Part shown: piece by piece, positions 15,641 through 23,687 of the stretch | Position numbering within the stretch: the stretch's first letter is position 1 | How the letters are laid out: each line of letters opens with the position of its first letter | Source of the DNA: Akkermansia sp. | GTDB lineage: Bacteria; Verrucomicrobiota; Verrucomicrobiia; Verrucomicrobiales; Akkermansiaceae | NCBI GenBank assembly: GCA_017628435.1 | Contig: JAGBZE010000180.1 | Location: 1-38,939 of the forward strand | Direction of reading: 5' to 3' | DNA: 38,939 nt | Program-made: the position numbers and the translations under genes | Notes under the pieces: model-generated | Seen by the model: only the letters and a program-made list of their open reading frames with translations | The model's database searches: none | Told to the model about the DNA's origin: nothing

Positions 15641-15663
15641 ACATCGCATTTGGAATGCGATAT
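15641..15663 (-). repeat. 23-base palindromic repeat, copy 2 (inverted)
   Basis: This is the exact reverse complement of the repeat at 15465-15487, with 153 bases between them. The flanking sequence, both inside and outside, is not similar between the two copies. Confidence 0.85.
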
Positions 15664-15817
15664 GCAATTAGAGATAGCAGGAGAGGGTGCAGGGGCTGGC
15701 CGCAGCGAGAAACCATCCCGCCTTGGCCCGCAGAACGCGGACGGCATATGCCTGCGGAGCCAGGCTCCCGGGCTTCAACAAATGAACGAGATGCAGGCAA
15801 TCTGATTGCAAAACAAA

Positions 15818-15845
15818 GGAGGAGCCTCCCTGCGGAAGCCCCTCC
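15818..15845 (-). terminator. Terminator of the galK-SGLT operon
   Basis: A 12-bp stem with two G-U-type pairs (GGAGGAGCCTCC / GGAAGCCCCTCC on the plus strand) and a CTGC loop lies about 30 bases after the SGLT stop. On the minus strand it is followed by TTTGTTT. Confidence 0.75.
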
Positions 15846-15876
15846 CGAAAAAAACAATCGCCTTCTATCCTGTTCT

Positions 15877-18024
15877 TTACCAGAAGAGGATGTAGAGCGC
15901 GATGGTGGCGGCGATGACAGCCCAGCCGAAGGCCTTGGCGCGGCCGGACGTCTTCATCTCGATGATGCCCTTGTCCTCAAGCACCACGGCTTCGCCACCC
16001 TTGAGGTGGTTCACGATGGTGAGGATAAGACCCACCACGCACACCACGATGAGGGAGTAGCCCATGCGGTTGAGGAAGGAATCACCCGTGCAACCGAGGA
16101 TGCCAACCCACTTGAAAGAAGCGTAGGCCACAGCACCCACCACGATACCCAGCCAACCGAACACGCGGGGGCACTTGGGCACGAAGAAGCCGAACAGGAA
16201 CACAGCCAGCACACCGGGGCTCAGGAAGCCCTGGAACTCCTGAATGAAGGTGAAGATACCACCGAAGGCAGGATTATCCAGGAAGGGAGCCACGATAGTG
16301 GCGATGACGGCGCACACCAGCACAGCCACCTTACCCACAGCCACGAGCTGCTTGTCGGAAGCAGGCTTGCCGGTGGCCACTTCCTTGGACTTGTTGTACA
16401 GGTCCATGGTGAAGAGGGTGGAGGCAGAGTTGAGCATGGAAGCCAGAGAGCTCACCACAGCGCCGAACAGGGCGGCCAGCACGAACCAGGCCCAGCCGGT
16501 GCCGGGAAGCAGCTCGCGCAGCAGGGTGGCGAAGGCGTAGTCATACTGATAGGCGGCCAGCGTGGTGGTCACGGTGTACTCGGACACATTGGCGCGGGCG
16601 GCAGCCGTGGCAGCCTTGTCGATGTCGAGAATCTCACCAGCCTTGGCGGTGCGGGCAGCAATATCCTTGGCAGGAATGGCGGCAAGCTCGGCAGCCTTGG
16701 CGCCCACCGCGGCAATCTGGTCAGCAGCGCCGGTGGCGGTCAGGTTCTTCTTGATGTACTCCACAGAGGAAGCAGCGGAATCCTCGCGCACCAGACGACT
16801 GGCAGCGATGTCGTAAATCACCTTCTTACCGGTGGCTTCAGCAGCCTGAACGATGGCAGCGGAGTTGGCGTCGGCCTTGGCAGCCAGTTTGTCGCTGTAC
16901 AGGTTGTAGGCCAGAATACCGGGGATAATCACCACGAAGGGAATGAGGAGCTTCAGGAATGCGGCAAACACGATACCCAGCTGGCCTTCTTCAAGGCTCT
17001 TGGAAGCCAGGGTACGCTGCATGATGTACTGGTTAAGACCCCAGTAGAAGAAGTTGGGAATCCACAGGCCCAGGAGGTACACCGTCCAGGGCATCACAGG
17101 GTCAGACTCCTCGCGCATCATGTGCAGCTTGCCGCCGATACCATTGGTGGCACCTTCCACATCACCGGCGTTCAGGTTCATCATGCGGCTGAGGCCGTCG
17201 CAGAACTGGGAACCGGTGGAGGCCAGAGCCTCGGCAGAGGTGTTGGCCGTGGTAGTGGCAGTAGCCACCACATTTTCCGGCAGGGTCGGGTAGGCACCCA
17301 GAGCCATGATGGCAAAATAGGCCACCACACCACCACCCACGATAAGGGCGGCACCCCAGATGAGGTCGGTCCAGGCGCAGGCCTTCAGACCACCCACATA
17401 CACGTACACCGTGGCAGCACCGGCAATGATAAGGCAGCCGGTCGGCACGGAAAGGTCAAAGTACACGGAAACCACGCTGGCGCCGGCGTAAATCACAGCG
17501 GCGGTGGGCACACCCACCAGAATCAGCAGGTTCACGAGAGCCATGATAACGCGGGCCACACCATTGTAGCGTTCCTCCAGGAACTGGGGAATGGTGAACA
17601 CACCACGCTTCAGCAGCATGGGCAGGAAGGTGAAGGCCACAATCACCAGCACGATGGCGGCAAGCCATTCATAACCAGCAATAGCGAGGCCCAGCCAGTC
17701 CGCAGACTGACCGCTCATACCCACGAACTGCTCCGTGGAAATGTTGGCAGCCAGCAGGGAGAAACCCACGAGCCACCAGCTCAGGCCACGGCCGGCCAGG
17801 AAGTAGTCGGCAGCGCCCTTCTCCTTCTTCTCTTCAGTAGGTTCGGCAGAGTCACTGGCTTTCCAGATACCCAGACCGATTACACCCACCACAACCACGC
17901 AGAAGACAATCATTTCCCACAAGGGAAGCACGTCCTGCGCCGGGGCGGCAACGGCGGCCTCCTGGGCCATGGCGCTGCCACTCATGAGCGCAAGAGCGCC
18001 CAGCATTGTCAGTATGTGTTTCAT
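15877..18024 (-). CDS. Na+/galactose (glucose) symporter, SSS family, vSGLT-like
   Basis: 715 residues, 14 or more membrane segments. It matches Vibrio SGLT closely by eye: LLAANISTEQFVGMSG (Asn94, Gln99), GYEW (Glu119), YWGLNQYIMQRTLASKS (Asn331, Tyr333) and VSSLASMLNSASTLFTMDLY (Ser525, Ser526). These correspond to the galactose-binding residues and the Na2 sodium site of vSGLT. It imports galactose or a similar hexose with Na+. Two features are unusual. The N-terminus looks like a cleavable signal peptide (MSGSAMA-QEA). There is also an Ala-rich insertion of about 100 residues (about 380-490) in a loop that is short in vSGLT (543 residues). It follows galK by 21 bases, so the pair forms a galactose-use operon. 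Confidence 0.92.
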   Translation of the reverse strand: MKHILTMLGALALMSGSAMAQEAAVAAPAQDVLPLWEMIVFCVVVVGVIGLGIWKASDSAEPTEEKKEKGAADYFLAGRGLSWWLVGFSLLAANISTEQFVGMSGQSADWLGLAIAGYEWLAAIVLVIVAFTFLPMLLKRGVFTIPQFLEERYNGVARVIMALVNLLILVGVPTAAVIYAGASVVSVYFDLSVPTGCLIIAGAATVYVYVGGLKACAWTDLIWGAALIVGGGVVAYFAIMALGAYPTLPENVVATATTTANTSAEALASTGSQFCDGLSRMMNLNAGDVEGATNGIGGKLHMMREESDPVMPWTVYLLGLWIPNFFYWGLNQYIMQRTLASKSLEEGQLGIVFAAFLKLLIPFVVIIPGILAYNLYSDKLAAKADANSAAIVQAAEATGKKVIYDIAASRLVREDSAASSVEYIKKNLTATGAADQIAAVGAKAAELAAIPAKDIAARTAKAGEILDIDKAATAAARANVSEYTVTTTLAAYQYDYAFATLLRELLPGTGWAWFVLAALFGAVVSSLASMLNSASTLFTMDLYNKSKEVATGKPASDKQLVAVGKVAVLVCAVIATIVAPFLDNPAFGGIFTFIQEFQGFLSPGVLAVFLFGFFVPKCPRVFGWLGIVVGAVAYASFKWVGILGCTGDSFLNRMGYSLIVVCVVGLILTIVNHLKGGEAVVLEDKGIIEMKTSGRAKAFGWAVIAATIALYILFW

Positions 18025-18045
18025 AAGATCAACTAAGTTAAGAAA

Positions 18046-19224
18046 TTAAGCCTGATAGAGCACACGAGCACCTTCACCCGGGCGGGTGATGAGGTAGTCG
18101 GTCTCAATGCCCAGAGCATTGCGGTATGCCTCAATCATCTCCTCTGCAACCTGCTGCACAGCCTCGCTCTTCACGAGAGCCACGATGCAGCCGCCGAAGC
18201 CGCCACCCGTCATGCGGGCGCCGTATACAGCGGAAGCGGAGGGAATAGTGTCTGCGAGGGAAACAAGGGTATCCACCTCGCCGCAGGATACCTCAAAGTC
18301 GTCCTTCAAGGAAGCATGGGAAGCACGCATGGCCACACCGGCGGAATCCCAGTCAGCCTTCTGCACAGCCTCAGCAAAAGCGGCAACGCGCAGGTTCTCG
18401 CCGATGACGTGGCGGGCGCGGCGGTAGCACAGATCGCCCAGCTCGGTCTTCTTCTCTTCCAGCATCTCCAGAGTAGCTTCGCGCAGGGAGGGTACGCCCA
18501 GAATAGCGCAGGCGTCCTCGCAGTTCTTGCGGCGGGCGGCATAGCCACCATCGGCCAGGGAGTGCTTCACGGCAGAGTCAATCACCAGCACGCTCACGGC
18601 GGGGTCCACCATGGGGATGAGCTTGTAGGAGAGGTCCTTGCAGTCCAGCATGAGGGCGTGATCCTTGCGGCCGTTGGCAGAGATGAACTGATCCATGATG
18701 CCGCAGGGCACATTCACAAACTCATGTTCCGTTGCCTGGCCGATAAGGGCGCGCTCCGTGGGCGTCACCTCTGCACCGCAAAGGGCGGCCAGTGCCGTGC
18801 AGGCGGACACCTCAAAAGCGGCACTGGAAGAAAGGCCGCCACCACGAGGCACGTTGGAATCAATCAGCATATCCACGGCGGGCACCTTGATGCCACGACG
18901 CTCCAGCATGCAGATAACACCACGCACATAATTGCTCCAGAAGGGCTCACCAGGCTTGGTTACATCAGCCGGGTCAATCTCAATCATGGTTTCGCCCAGG
19001 GCGCCAATCCAGCGGTGCTTGCCGGTGGGAGACGGGGCGACAGCAATGACATTGATGTTATTGAGAGCCATCGGCAGCACAAAGCCATTGTTGTAATCGG
19101 TGTGCTCACCGATGAGGTTCACGCGGCCGGGGGAGGCGGCGACAACCGTGGGCTTGTGTCCGAAGTACTGCTCAAAGTACGGGGAAATCGTTTCTGCACT
19201 TATTTCGCGTTGCTCTAAGTCCAT
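18046..19224 (-). CDS. galK: Galactokinase
   Basis: 392 residues of the GHMP kinase family. The galactokinase signature SPGRVNLIGEHTDYNNGFVL is near residues 31-50. The ATP-binding loop is PRGGGLSSSAAFEVS, and the C-terminal motif is RMTGGGFGGCIVALV. The Asp in CGIMDQF is the catalytic base region. It phosphorylates alpha-D-galactose to galactose-1-phosphate at the entry to the Leloir pathway. It is transcribed ahead of the SGLT-type galactose symporter; no galT or galE is adjacent. Mucin-derived galactose would be a natural substrate in a gut Verrucomicrobium (inference). Confidence 0.96.
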   Translation of the reverse strand: MDLEQREISAETISPYFEQYFGHKPTVVAASPGRVNLIGEHTDYNNGFVLPMALNNINVIAVAPSPTGKHRWIGALGETMIEIDPADVTKPGEPFWSNYVRGVICMLERRGIKVPAVDMLIDSNVPRGGGLSSSAAFEVSACTALAALCGAEVTPTERALIGQATEHEFVNVPCGIMDQFISANGRKDHALMLDCKDLSYKLIPMVDPAVSVLVIDSAVKHSLADGGYAARRKNCEDACAILGVPSLREATLEMLEEKKTELGDLCYRRARHVIGENLRVAAFAEAVQKADWDSAGVAMRASHASLKDDFEVSCGEVDTLVSLADTIPSASAVYGARMTGGGFGGCIVALVKSEAVQQVAEEMIEAYRNALGIETDYLITRPGEGARVLYQA

Positions 19225-19238
19225 AGCGCAATATGTTT

Positions 19239-19267
19239 ATCATAATACGCGCGCGTTGTAAATGCAA
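19239..19267 (-). promoter_or_regulatory. Possible promoter of galK
   Basis: TTGCAT (19262-19267) and TATGAT (19239-19244) are 17 bases apart, giving an eight-base leader. TATTAT at 19242-19247 is an alternative -10 box. The -35 match is weak. Confidence 0.45.
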
Positions 19268-19314
19268 AAGTCCGGGCAGAGACTGCTTATGCCCTAATTT
19301 TTCAAATAAAAAGA

Positions 19315-19350
19315 CCCGCAGCCCGGGGATAAGCTCCCCCGGGAAGCGGG
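19315..19350 (-). terminator. Terminator of the HU gene
   Basis: A two-part GC stem (CCCGC and CCCGGGG pairing with CCCCCGGG and GCGGG) lies 28 bases after the HU stop. On the minus strand it is followed by TCTTTTTATTT. Confidence 0.88.
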
Positions 19351-19377
19351 ACTGAAGAAAAAGCATGCTCAGGGTAA

Positions 19378-19692
19378 TTACTTCTTCTTGCACCCACCCT
19401 TCTTGCAGGTCTTCTTAGTGGTGACAGAAGACTTGAAGGAGGAGGATGGTTTGAACGAGAGAGTTCTGGAGGCTGCAATCTCCATGGCCGCACCCGTCTG
19501 CGGATTACGACCAGTGCGGGCAGCACGGGTCTTCATCTCAAACGTGCCAAAACCTACCAGCTGAACCTTGTCGGTGGCCACAGCGTCCGTTATGGCGCTA
19601 AGCACAGCATTGAGTGCAGCCTCTGCGCACTTCTTGGTTACACCTTCGCCGAGTTTAGCCTGAATGCAGTCAACAAGTTGAGTTTTATTCAT
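19378..19692 (-). CDS. HU-family nucleoid DNA-binding protein with Lys/Cys tail
   Basis: 104 residues. Residues 1-90 follow the HU/IHF pattern: MNKTQLVDCIQAKLGEGVTKK, then VQLVGFGTFEMKTRAARTGRNPQTG and a C-terminal strand with SRTLSFKPS. The Gly-Arg-Asn-Pro beta-arm tip that intercalates DNA is present. Unlike the 90-residue norm, it continues into a basic tail KKTCKKGGCKKK with two Cys residues. HU bends and compacts DNA and assists replication and regulation. It is a single gene with its own promoter and terminator. The tail may add DNA contacts or bind a metal; that is inference. Confidence 0.95.
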   Translation of the reverse strand: MNKTQLVDCIQAKLGEGVTKKCAEAALNAVLSAITDAVATDKVQLVGFGTFEMKTRAARTGRNPQTGAAMEIAASRTLSFKPSSSFKSSVTTKKTCKKGGCKKK

Positions 19693-19700
19693 AGGGTTTC

Positions 19701-19728
19701 ATAATAACACACCACCAACGCATTGCAA
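19701..19728 (-). promoter_or_regulatory. Promoter of the HU gene
   Basis: TTGCAA (19723-19728) and TATTAT (19701-19706) with a 16-base spacer place +1 at about 19694, two bases before the ATG at 19692. Confidence 0.6.
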
Positions 19729-19768
19729 GATAAAATCGCAATTTTCCACTCCAGACAGGTAAAAAAAG

Positions 19769-19792
19769 GGCAGCACCAGACCCGGTGCTGCC
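19769..19792 (-). terminator. Terminator of pdxJ
   Basis: A perfect 9-bp stem (GGCAGCACC / GGTGCTGCC) with a 6-base loop lies 26 bases after the pdxJ stop. On the minus strand it is followed by CTTTTTTT. Confidence 0.92.
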
Positions 19793-19818
19793 GAAAAAGC
19801 CACAAAAAAGGAATTATT

Positions 19819-20559
19819 TTACCACTTATACATCTCCACTGCCGTCTTCATCTCTCGAACAGCCTCCGTCAGGCCGACAAAGACCGCACGGCAGATAATG
19901 GTATGACCGATATTCAGCTCCGTAAGGTGGGGCACCACAGACAAATCTGCCAGGTTCGCCACCTGGATACCATGCCCGGCGTGCACCTCAACGCCCAGAG
20001 AATGAGCCAGCTCCGCAGCCGCCACCAGGCGGGCAGTCTCCGCGGCGCGTTCCTCGCCCAGCGTATTAGCAAAGCGGCCGGTGTGCAGCTCAATCATGGG
20101 GGCCCCCACAGCAGCGCTGGCGCGCACCTGCTCAGCATCGGGGTCAATGAACATGCTCACCTTGCTGCCATTTTCCAGCAAAGCGGCCACAAGCGGGCGC
20201 AGCTCCTCCATGTGGCCGGCCACGTCCAGACCGCCCTCTGTGGTAATTTCCTCACGGCGCTCCGGCACCAGGCACACAAAGTCCGGCTTGAGGCGCAGAG
20301 CAAACTCCAGCATGGCCGGAGTGGCACCCATTTCCAGATTCAGCGGCAGATTCACCTCGCGGCGCACGGCAAAGGCATCCTCATCCTGCATATGGCGGCG
20401 ATCCTCGCGCACATGAAGGGTAATGGAATCAGCGCCGCCCTCCTGAGCAGCCTTGGCAGCGGCCACGATATCGGGCTCCACGTTGTGAGAGTCGAGCATG
20501 GTGGCATAGCGTGCCTGGCGCAGGGTTGCCACGTGGTCAATATTTACACCGAGATGCAT
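19819..20559 (-). CDS. pdxJ: Pyridoxine 5'-phosphate synthase
   Basis: 246 residues, the usual PdxJ size, TIM-barrel fold. Diagnostic stretches are LGVNIDHVATLRQAR at the start, ADSITLHVREDRRHMQDED, a Glu in NLEMGATPAML, VSMFIDPD, IELHTGRFAN, and VHAGHGIQVAN near the C-terminus. It condenses 1-deoxyxylulose-5-phosphate with 3-amino-2-oxopropyl phosphate to pyridoxine 5'-phosphate, the last step of the DXP-dependent vitamin B6 route. It sits alone between two terminators. The B6 product would also feed the PLP aminotransferase in this window. Confidence 0.96.
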   Translation of the reverse strand: MHLGVNIDHVATLRQARYATMLDSHNVEPDIVAAAKAAQEGGADSITLHVREDRRHMQDEDAFAVRREVNLPLNLEMGATPAMLEFALRLKPDFVCLVPERREEITTEGGLDVAGHMEELRPLVAALLENGSKVSMFIDPDAEQVRASAAVGAPMIELHTGRFANTLGEERAAETARLVAAAELAHSLGVEVHAGHGIQVANLADLSVVPHLTELNIGHTIICRAVFVGLTEAVREMKTAVEMYKW

Positions 20560-20602
20560 AAAAAGTAAGAGTTACAAGTGAAGAAAACGGTTGAAAAAAG
20601 AA

Positions 20603-20631
20603 CCCCGGCCCTGCTCTTTGCAGAACCGGGG
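20603..20631 (-). terminator. Terminator of purH
   Basis: A stem of CCCCGG / CCGGGG, with a small inner GC helix, lies 19 bases after the purH stop. On the minus strand it is followed by TTCTTTTTT. Confidence 0.85.
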
Positions 20632-20649
20632 ATTCTGAAATCTGCTGCT

Positions 20650-22206
20650 TTAGTGCAGGAAGTGGCGGGCACCGGTGAACACCATGGCGATACCGGCGGC
20701 ATCAGCAGCGGCAATCACCTCTTCATCGCGGATGGAGCCACCCGGCTGGATGCAGGCGGTAGCACCGGCATCGATAGCAGTCTGCAGACCGTCAGCGAAG
20801 GGGAACAGACCGTCGGAAGCAATCACGCTGCCCTTGAGATCGAGCCCGGCCTGACCGGCCTTCCACACGGCAATCTTGGCGGAGTCCACGCGGCTCATCT
20901 GGCCAGCGCCGATACCCAGGGTGCCGTTCTTGTTGGTGAATACGATGGCGTTGGAGTGCACCTGCTTGCAGACACGCCAGGCAAAGCGCATAGCCTCCAG
21001 CTCCTCTGCCGTGGGAACGCGCTTGGTCACCACCTTGGCTTCCAGGTTATCCAGGCCCATCACCTCGTCGTCACGCTTCACGGTCATGAGACCGCCGGGA
21101 GCCGTGCGAACCATGGGCACCTTGCAGAACTCACGCCAGGCATCCATGTCGATGCGCATAATGCGGCAGTTCTTCTTCTTGGTGAGAATGGCGCGAGCCT
21201 CGGGCTCGAAATCCGGAGCAATGATAACATCCGTGAAAATAGCGCCCACGATACGGGCAAGAGCCTCCGTCATCGGGCGGTTCATCACGATAACACCGCC
21301 GAAGGGAGCCTGCGTATCGGTCTGGTAAGCGCGCTTCCAGGCCTCTACCAAATCCTCATCATCCTGCCCCACACCACAGGGGTTGGTGTGCTTCAGAATA
21401 GCCACCGTGGGGCGGCGGAAGTTCATGATGAGGGAAGCAGCTGCATCCAGGTCGAGAATATTGGTATAGGAAAGCTCCTTGCCCTGCAGCTGGGTGAAGA
21501 TGGAATCAAAGTTACCATACATCACGCTGGGCTGGTGGGGATTATCACCATAACGCAGAGTCTGGTTGAAGGGCAGAGACACGGTGAAGTTGTTCTTGGT
21601 GCTGTCCTCAGCGCGGTGACCCAGGTAATTGGAGATGGCGGTATCGTAAGCAGAGGTGCGCATGAACACCTTCACTGCCAGCTTCTCGCGGGTCTTGAGC
21701 GTGGTGTTGCCCTGGTGGTTTTCCATTTCCTCCAGCACGGTATCGTAGTCGGCGGGGTCGGAAACAACCGTCACAGAAGAGTAATTCTTGGCAGCGGAGC
21801 GCAGCATGGAGGGACCACCGATATCAATCTTCTCGATAGCCTCAGCCAAGGTCACACCTTCCTTAGCCACAGTCTCCTCAAAGGGATACAGATTCACGCA
21901 CACCAGGTCAATGGTGGGGATATTGTTATCCTTGGCCTGCTGCTGGTGTTCCTCCAGATCGCGACGCTGAAGCAGACCACCGTGCACCTTGGGATGCAGG
22001 GTCTTCACGCGACCATCGAACAGCTCAGGGGCTCCCGTGTAGTCAGAAATCTCGGTAACCGGCAGGCCCAGTTCCTGCAGGTAGCGGCAGGTGCCACCCG
22101 TGGAAATAAGCTGAACATTCTGGGCTACAAGGCCCTTGGCAAACTTATCAAGCCCGGTCTTGTCCGATACGGAAAGCAGGGCGCGCTGAATTCGTGTTGT
22201 TTCCAT
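20650..22206 (-). CDS. purH: Bifunctional AICAR formyltransferase / IMP cyclohydrolase
   Basis: 518 residues from the ATG at 22206 (METTRIQRALLSVSDKTGL), a good match to the usual 510-530. The frame extends upstream to 22320 but that part is not family-like. The N-terminal IMP cyclohydrolase part has LISTGGTCRYLQELG and VKTLHPKVHGGLLQRRD. The C-terminal formyltransferase part has LRYGDNPHQ, AAILKHTNPCG-like VAILKHTNPCGVG, and the final VFTGARHFLH. It carries out the last two steps of de novo purine synthesis. It stands alone, divergent from kdsA, with its own terminator. Its 5' leader contains a small hairpin (CCGC-TTTC-GCGG). Confidence 0.96.
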   Translation of the reverse strand: METTRIQRALLSVSDKTGLDKFAKGLVAQNVQLISTGGTCRYLQELGLPVTEISDYTGAPELFDGRVKTLHPKVHGGLLQRRDLEEHQQQAKDNNIPTIDLVCVNLYPFEETVAKEGVTLAEAIEKIDIGGPSMLRSAAKNYSSVTVVSDPADYDTVLEEMENHQGNTTLKTREKLAVKVFMRTSAYDTAISNYLGHRAEDSTKNNFTVSLPFNQTLRYGDNPHQPSVMYGNFDSIFTQLQGKELSYTNILDLDAAASLIMNFRRPTVAILKHTNPCGVGQDDEDLVEAWKRAYQTDTQAPFGGVIVMNRPMTEALARIVGAIFTDVIIAPDFEPEARAILTKKKNCRIMRIDMDAWREFCKVPMVRTAPGGLMTVKRDDEVMGLDNLEAKVVTKRVPTAEELEAMRFAWRVCKQVHSNAIVFTNKNGTLGIGAGQMSRVDSAKIAVWKAGQAGLDLKGSVIASDGLFPFADGLQTAIDAGATACIQPGGSIRDEEVIAAADAAGIAMVFTGARHFLH

Positions 22207-22332
22207 GATAGATTCTGGTTGCTCCGCGAAAGCGGCGGCGTAAGGTACAATGTTCCAGCCTAAAAAGCAAGCCCAAAATCGCGCACGGGACGAGAATCCG
22301 GTATTTTTGCAGCTCAACAAAGCGAAATCTCA

Positions 22333-22361
22333 TTGACTTCACAGGACGCTTGGGGCATAAT
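22333..22361 (+). promoter_or_regulatory. Promoter of the kdsA-lpt operon
   Basis: TTGACT (22333-22338) and CATAAT (22356-22361) are 17 bases apart and predict +1 near 22368. This rules out an upstream in-frame ATG at 22350 and supports the ATG at 22386, with an 18-base leader lacking a Shine-Dalgarno sequence. Confidence 0.65.
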
Positions 22362-22385
22362 GTTCCCATCGAAACAACTTTTACC

Positions 22386-23210
22386 ATGTCCTTCAACATT
22401 CAGAACGTAGTCATCGGCGGGCAGGAGCCTTTCTTCCTGCTCGGGCCTTGCTCTCTTGAAAACGAAGCCTTTGCCTGGGAAATGGCAACCGCCATCAAGG
22501 AGATCTGCACCAAGCTTGGCGTGCAGTTCATCTTCAAGGCCTCCTACGACAAGGCCAACCGCACCAGCGTGAAGAGCTTCCGCGGCCCCGGCATTGAGGA
22601 AGGCTGCCGCATTCTTGCCGAAATCGGCAAAGAACTCCAGTGCCCCGTGGTGACCGACGTACACACCGAGCAGCAGGCTGAATACGCCGCCCAGTTTGTG
22701 GATCTGCTCCAGGTGCCCGCTTTCCTGAGCCGCCAGAGCGACCTGCTGGAAGCCTGCGCCAAGACAGGACGCCCCGTCAACATCAAGAAGGGCCAGTTCC
22801 TGGCTCCCTGGGACTGCAAGAACATCTGCGAGAAGATGGAAGCCTTCGGCTGCGATAAGTATATGCTCTGCGAGCGCGGCACTTCCTTCGGCTACAACAA
22901 CCTCATCGTTGACATGCGAGGCATGTACTGGATGAAGCAGTTCGGCTGTCCCGTGGTGTTCGATGCCACGCACTCCGTGCAGCGTCCGGGTGGTCTCGGT
23001 GGCGCCACTGGTGGCGACCGCGAGCTGGCTCCCGTGCTGGCCAATGCCGCCATGACCATGGGCATTGATGGTGTGTTCATGGAAGTACACAAGGACCCCG
23101 ACCACGCCATGAGCGATGGCCCCAACCAGGTGTACCTCAAGGACCTCGAAAAGATTCTCAGCAACCTCATGCTGGTGCGCAAGGCCTGCCAGCAGATGGC
23201 CACCATCTAA
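22386..23210 (+). CDS. kdsA: 3-deoxy-8-phosphooctulonate (Kdo-8-P) synthase
   Basis: 274 residues from the ATG at 22386. TIM-barrel enzyme joining phosphoenolpyruvate and arabinose-5-phosphate. Family blocks: FKASYDKANRTS, RGPGIEEG, VTDVHTEQQ, PAFLSRQSDLLEA, NIKKGQFLAPWD, ERGTSFGYNNLIVDMRG, DATHSVQRPGG and EVHKDPDHAMSDGPNQ. The segment FLLGPCSLEN has Cys22 at the position that separates metal-dependent (Cys) from metal-independent (Asn) KdsA, so this should be the metal-dependent class. Kdo is the first sugar of the LPS inner core. The stop codon abuts the ATG of the lptC-like gene, and the lpt genes follow in the same operon. Confidence 0.96.
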   Translation: MSFNIQNVVIGGQEPFFLLGPCSLENEAFAWEMATAIKEICTKLGVQFIFKASYDKANRTSVKSFRGPGIEEGCRILAEIGKELQCPVVTDVHTEQQAEYAAQFVDLLQVPAFLSRQSDLLEACAKTGRPVNIKKGQFLAPWDCKNICEKMEAFGCDKYMLCERGTSFGYNNLIVDMRGMYWMKQFGCPVVFDATHSVQRPGGLGGATGGDRELAPVLANAAMTMGIDGVFMEVHKDPDHAMSDGPNQVYLKDLEKILSNLMLVRKACQQMATI

Positions 23211-23687
23211 ATGAGAAAAGCACTGTCCCTCCTTTCTCTGTTGCTGCTGCCCCTGCACTGCTGGGGGCAGCAGCGAACGGATGCTGTAGTGGAGGACGAA
23301 TTCCCGGCCCTGCAATTCCTGCCGGCCGGCTCCGTCATCGAAGGCATCTCCATTCCCCGCTACGAGAATCACCGCGTCAGCGCCCTGCTACTGGCCGATA
23401 AACTGATCGTCAAGAACCGCAGGACTGTTATTCTGGAAAACCTGGAAGCCTCTCTCTACGGAACAGACAAGACCCAGACAGATGTGAAGGCCGGGGATGT
23501 GACCTATAACTTTGCCACCAAGCTGGCTCGCACCAGCGGCAATGCCCGCGTGGAAGACCCCCGATTCACAGCCAGGGGCAAGGGCGTCGTGTTCAGCACT
23601 GCCACTAACAAGGGATTCCTGCACGGCCCGGTGACAACGACAGTTTCCGCCAAACTGTTCAACGAGAAGAAAGACGACAAGAAATGA
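23211..23687 (+). CDS. lptC: LptC-like LPS export protein
   Basis: 158 residues. A signal peptide or N-terminal membrane helix (residues about 4-18) is followed by one beta-rich LptC/OstA-type domain. Its strands run as IPRYENHRVSALLLADKLIV, then ILENLEASLYG, DVKAGDVTYNFATKLARTSG, ARVEDPRFTARGKGVVFSTA and GPVTTTV. This alternation is typical of the beta-jellyroll that passes LPS from the LptBFG transporter to LptA. It begins immediately after the kdsA stop and its TGA overlaps the next ATG (ATGA), so translation is coupled. Sequence similarity is low, and the call rests on fold pattern plus operon position. Confidence 0.7.
   Translation: MRKALSLLSLLLLPLHCWGQQRTDAVVEDEFPALQFLPAGSVIEGISIPRYENHRVSALLLADKLIVKNRRTVILENLEASLYGTDKTQTDVKAGDVTYNFATKLARTSGNARVEDPRFTARGKGVVFSTATNKGFLHGPVTTTVSAKLFNEKKDDKK

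Larger units (their letters stand above)
15377..15876. other. 500-base gene-free region between the PEP-CTERM gene and the SGLT gene
   Basis: No convincing gene was found here. It holds two identical inverted palindromes (15465-15487 and 15641-15663), a GGCATATGCC dyad near 15747, and the SGLT terminator at 15818-15845. The base composition around the palindromes is visibly more AT-rich than the flanking genes. No good -35/-10 pair was seen at the usual distance from the PEP-CTERM start. Confidence 0.6.

Noticed and set aside
15529..18036. An 835-codon open frame on the plus strand, antisense to the SGLT gene
   Set aside because: Its His/Gly/Glu-rich translation has no family pattern, and it mirrors a gene with clear SGLT motifs. 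Long antisense frames arise from GC-rich codon bias.
20578..22263. A 561-codon open frame antisense to purH
   Set aside because: The purH reading frame is unmistakable and the antisense translation is low-complexity His/Gly-rich without a promoter.
22350..22385. An upstream in-frame ATG for kdsA
   Set aside because: It lies within the spacer of the kdsA promoter and the extra residues do not match KdsA proteins.
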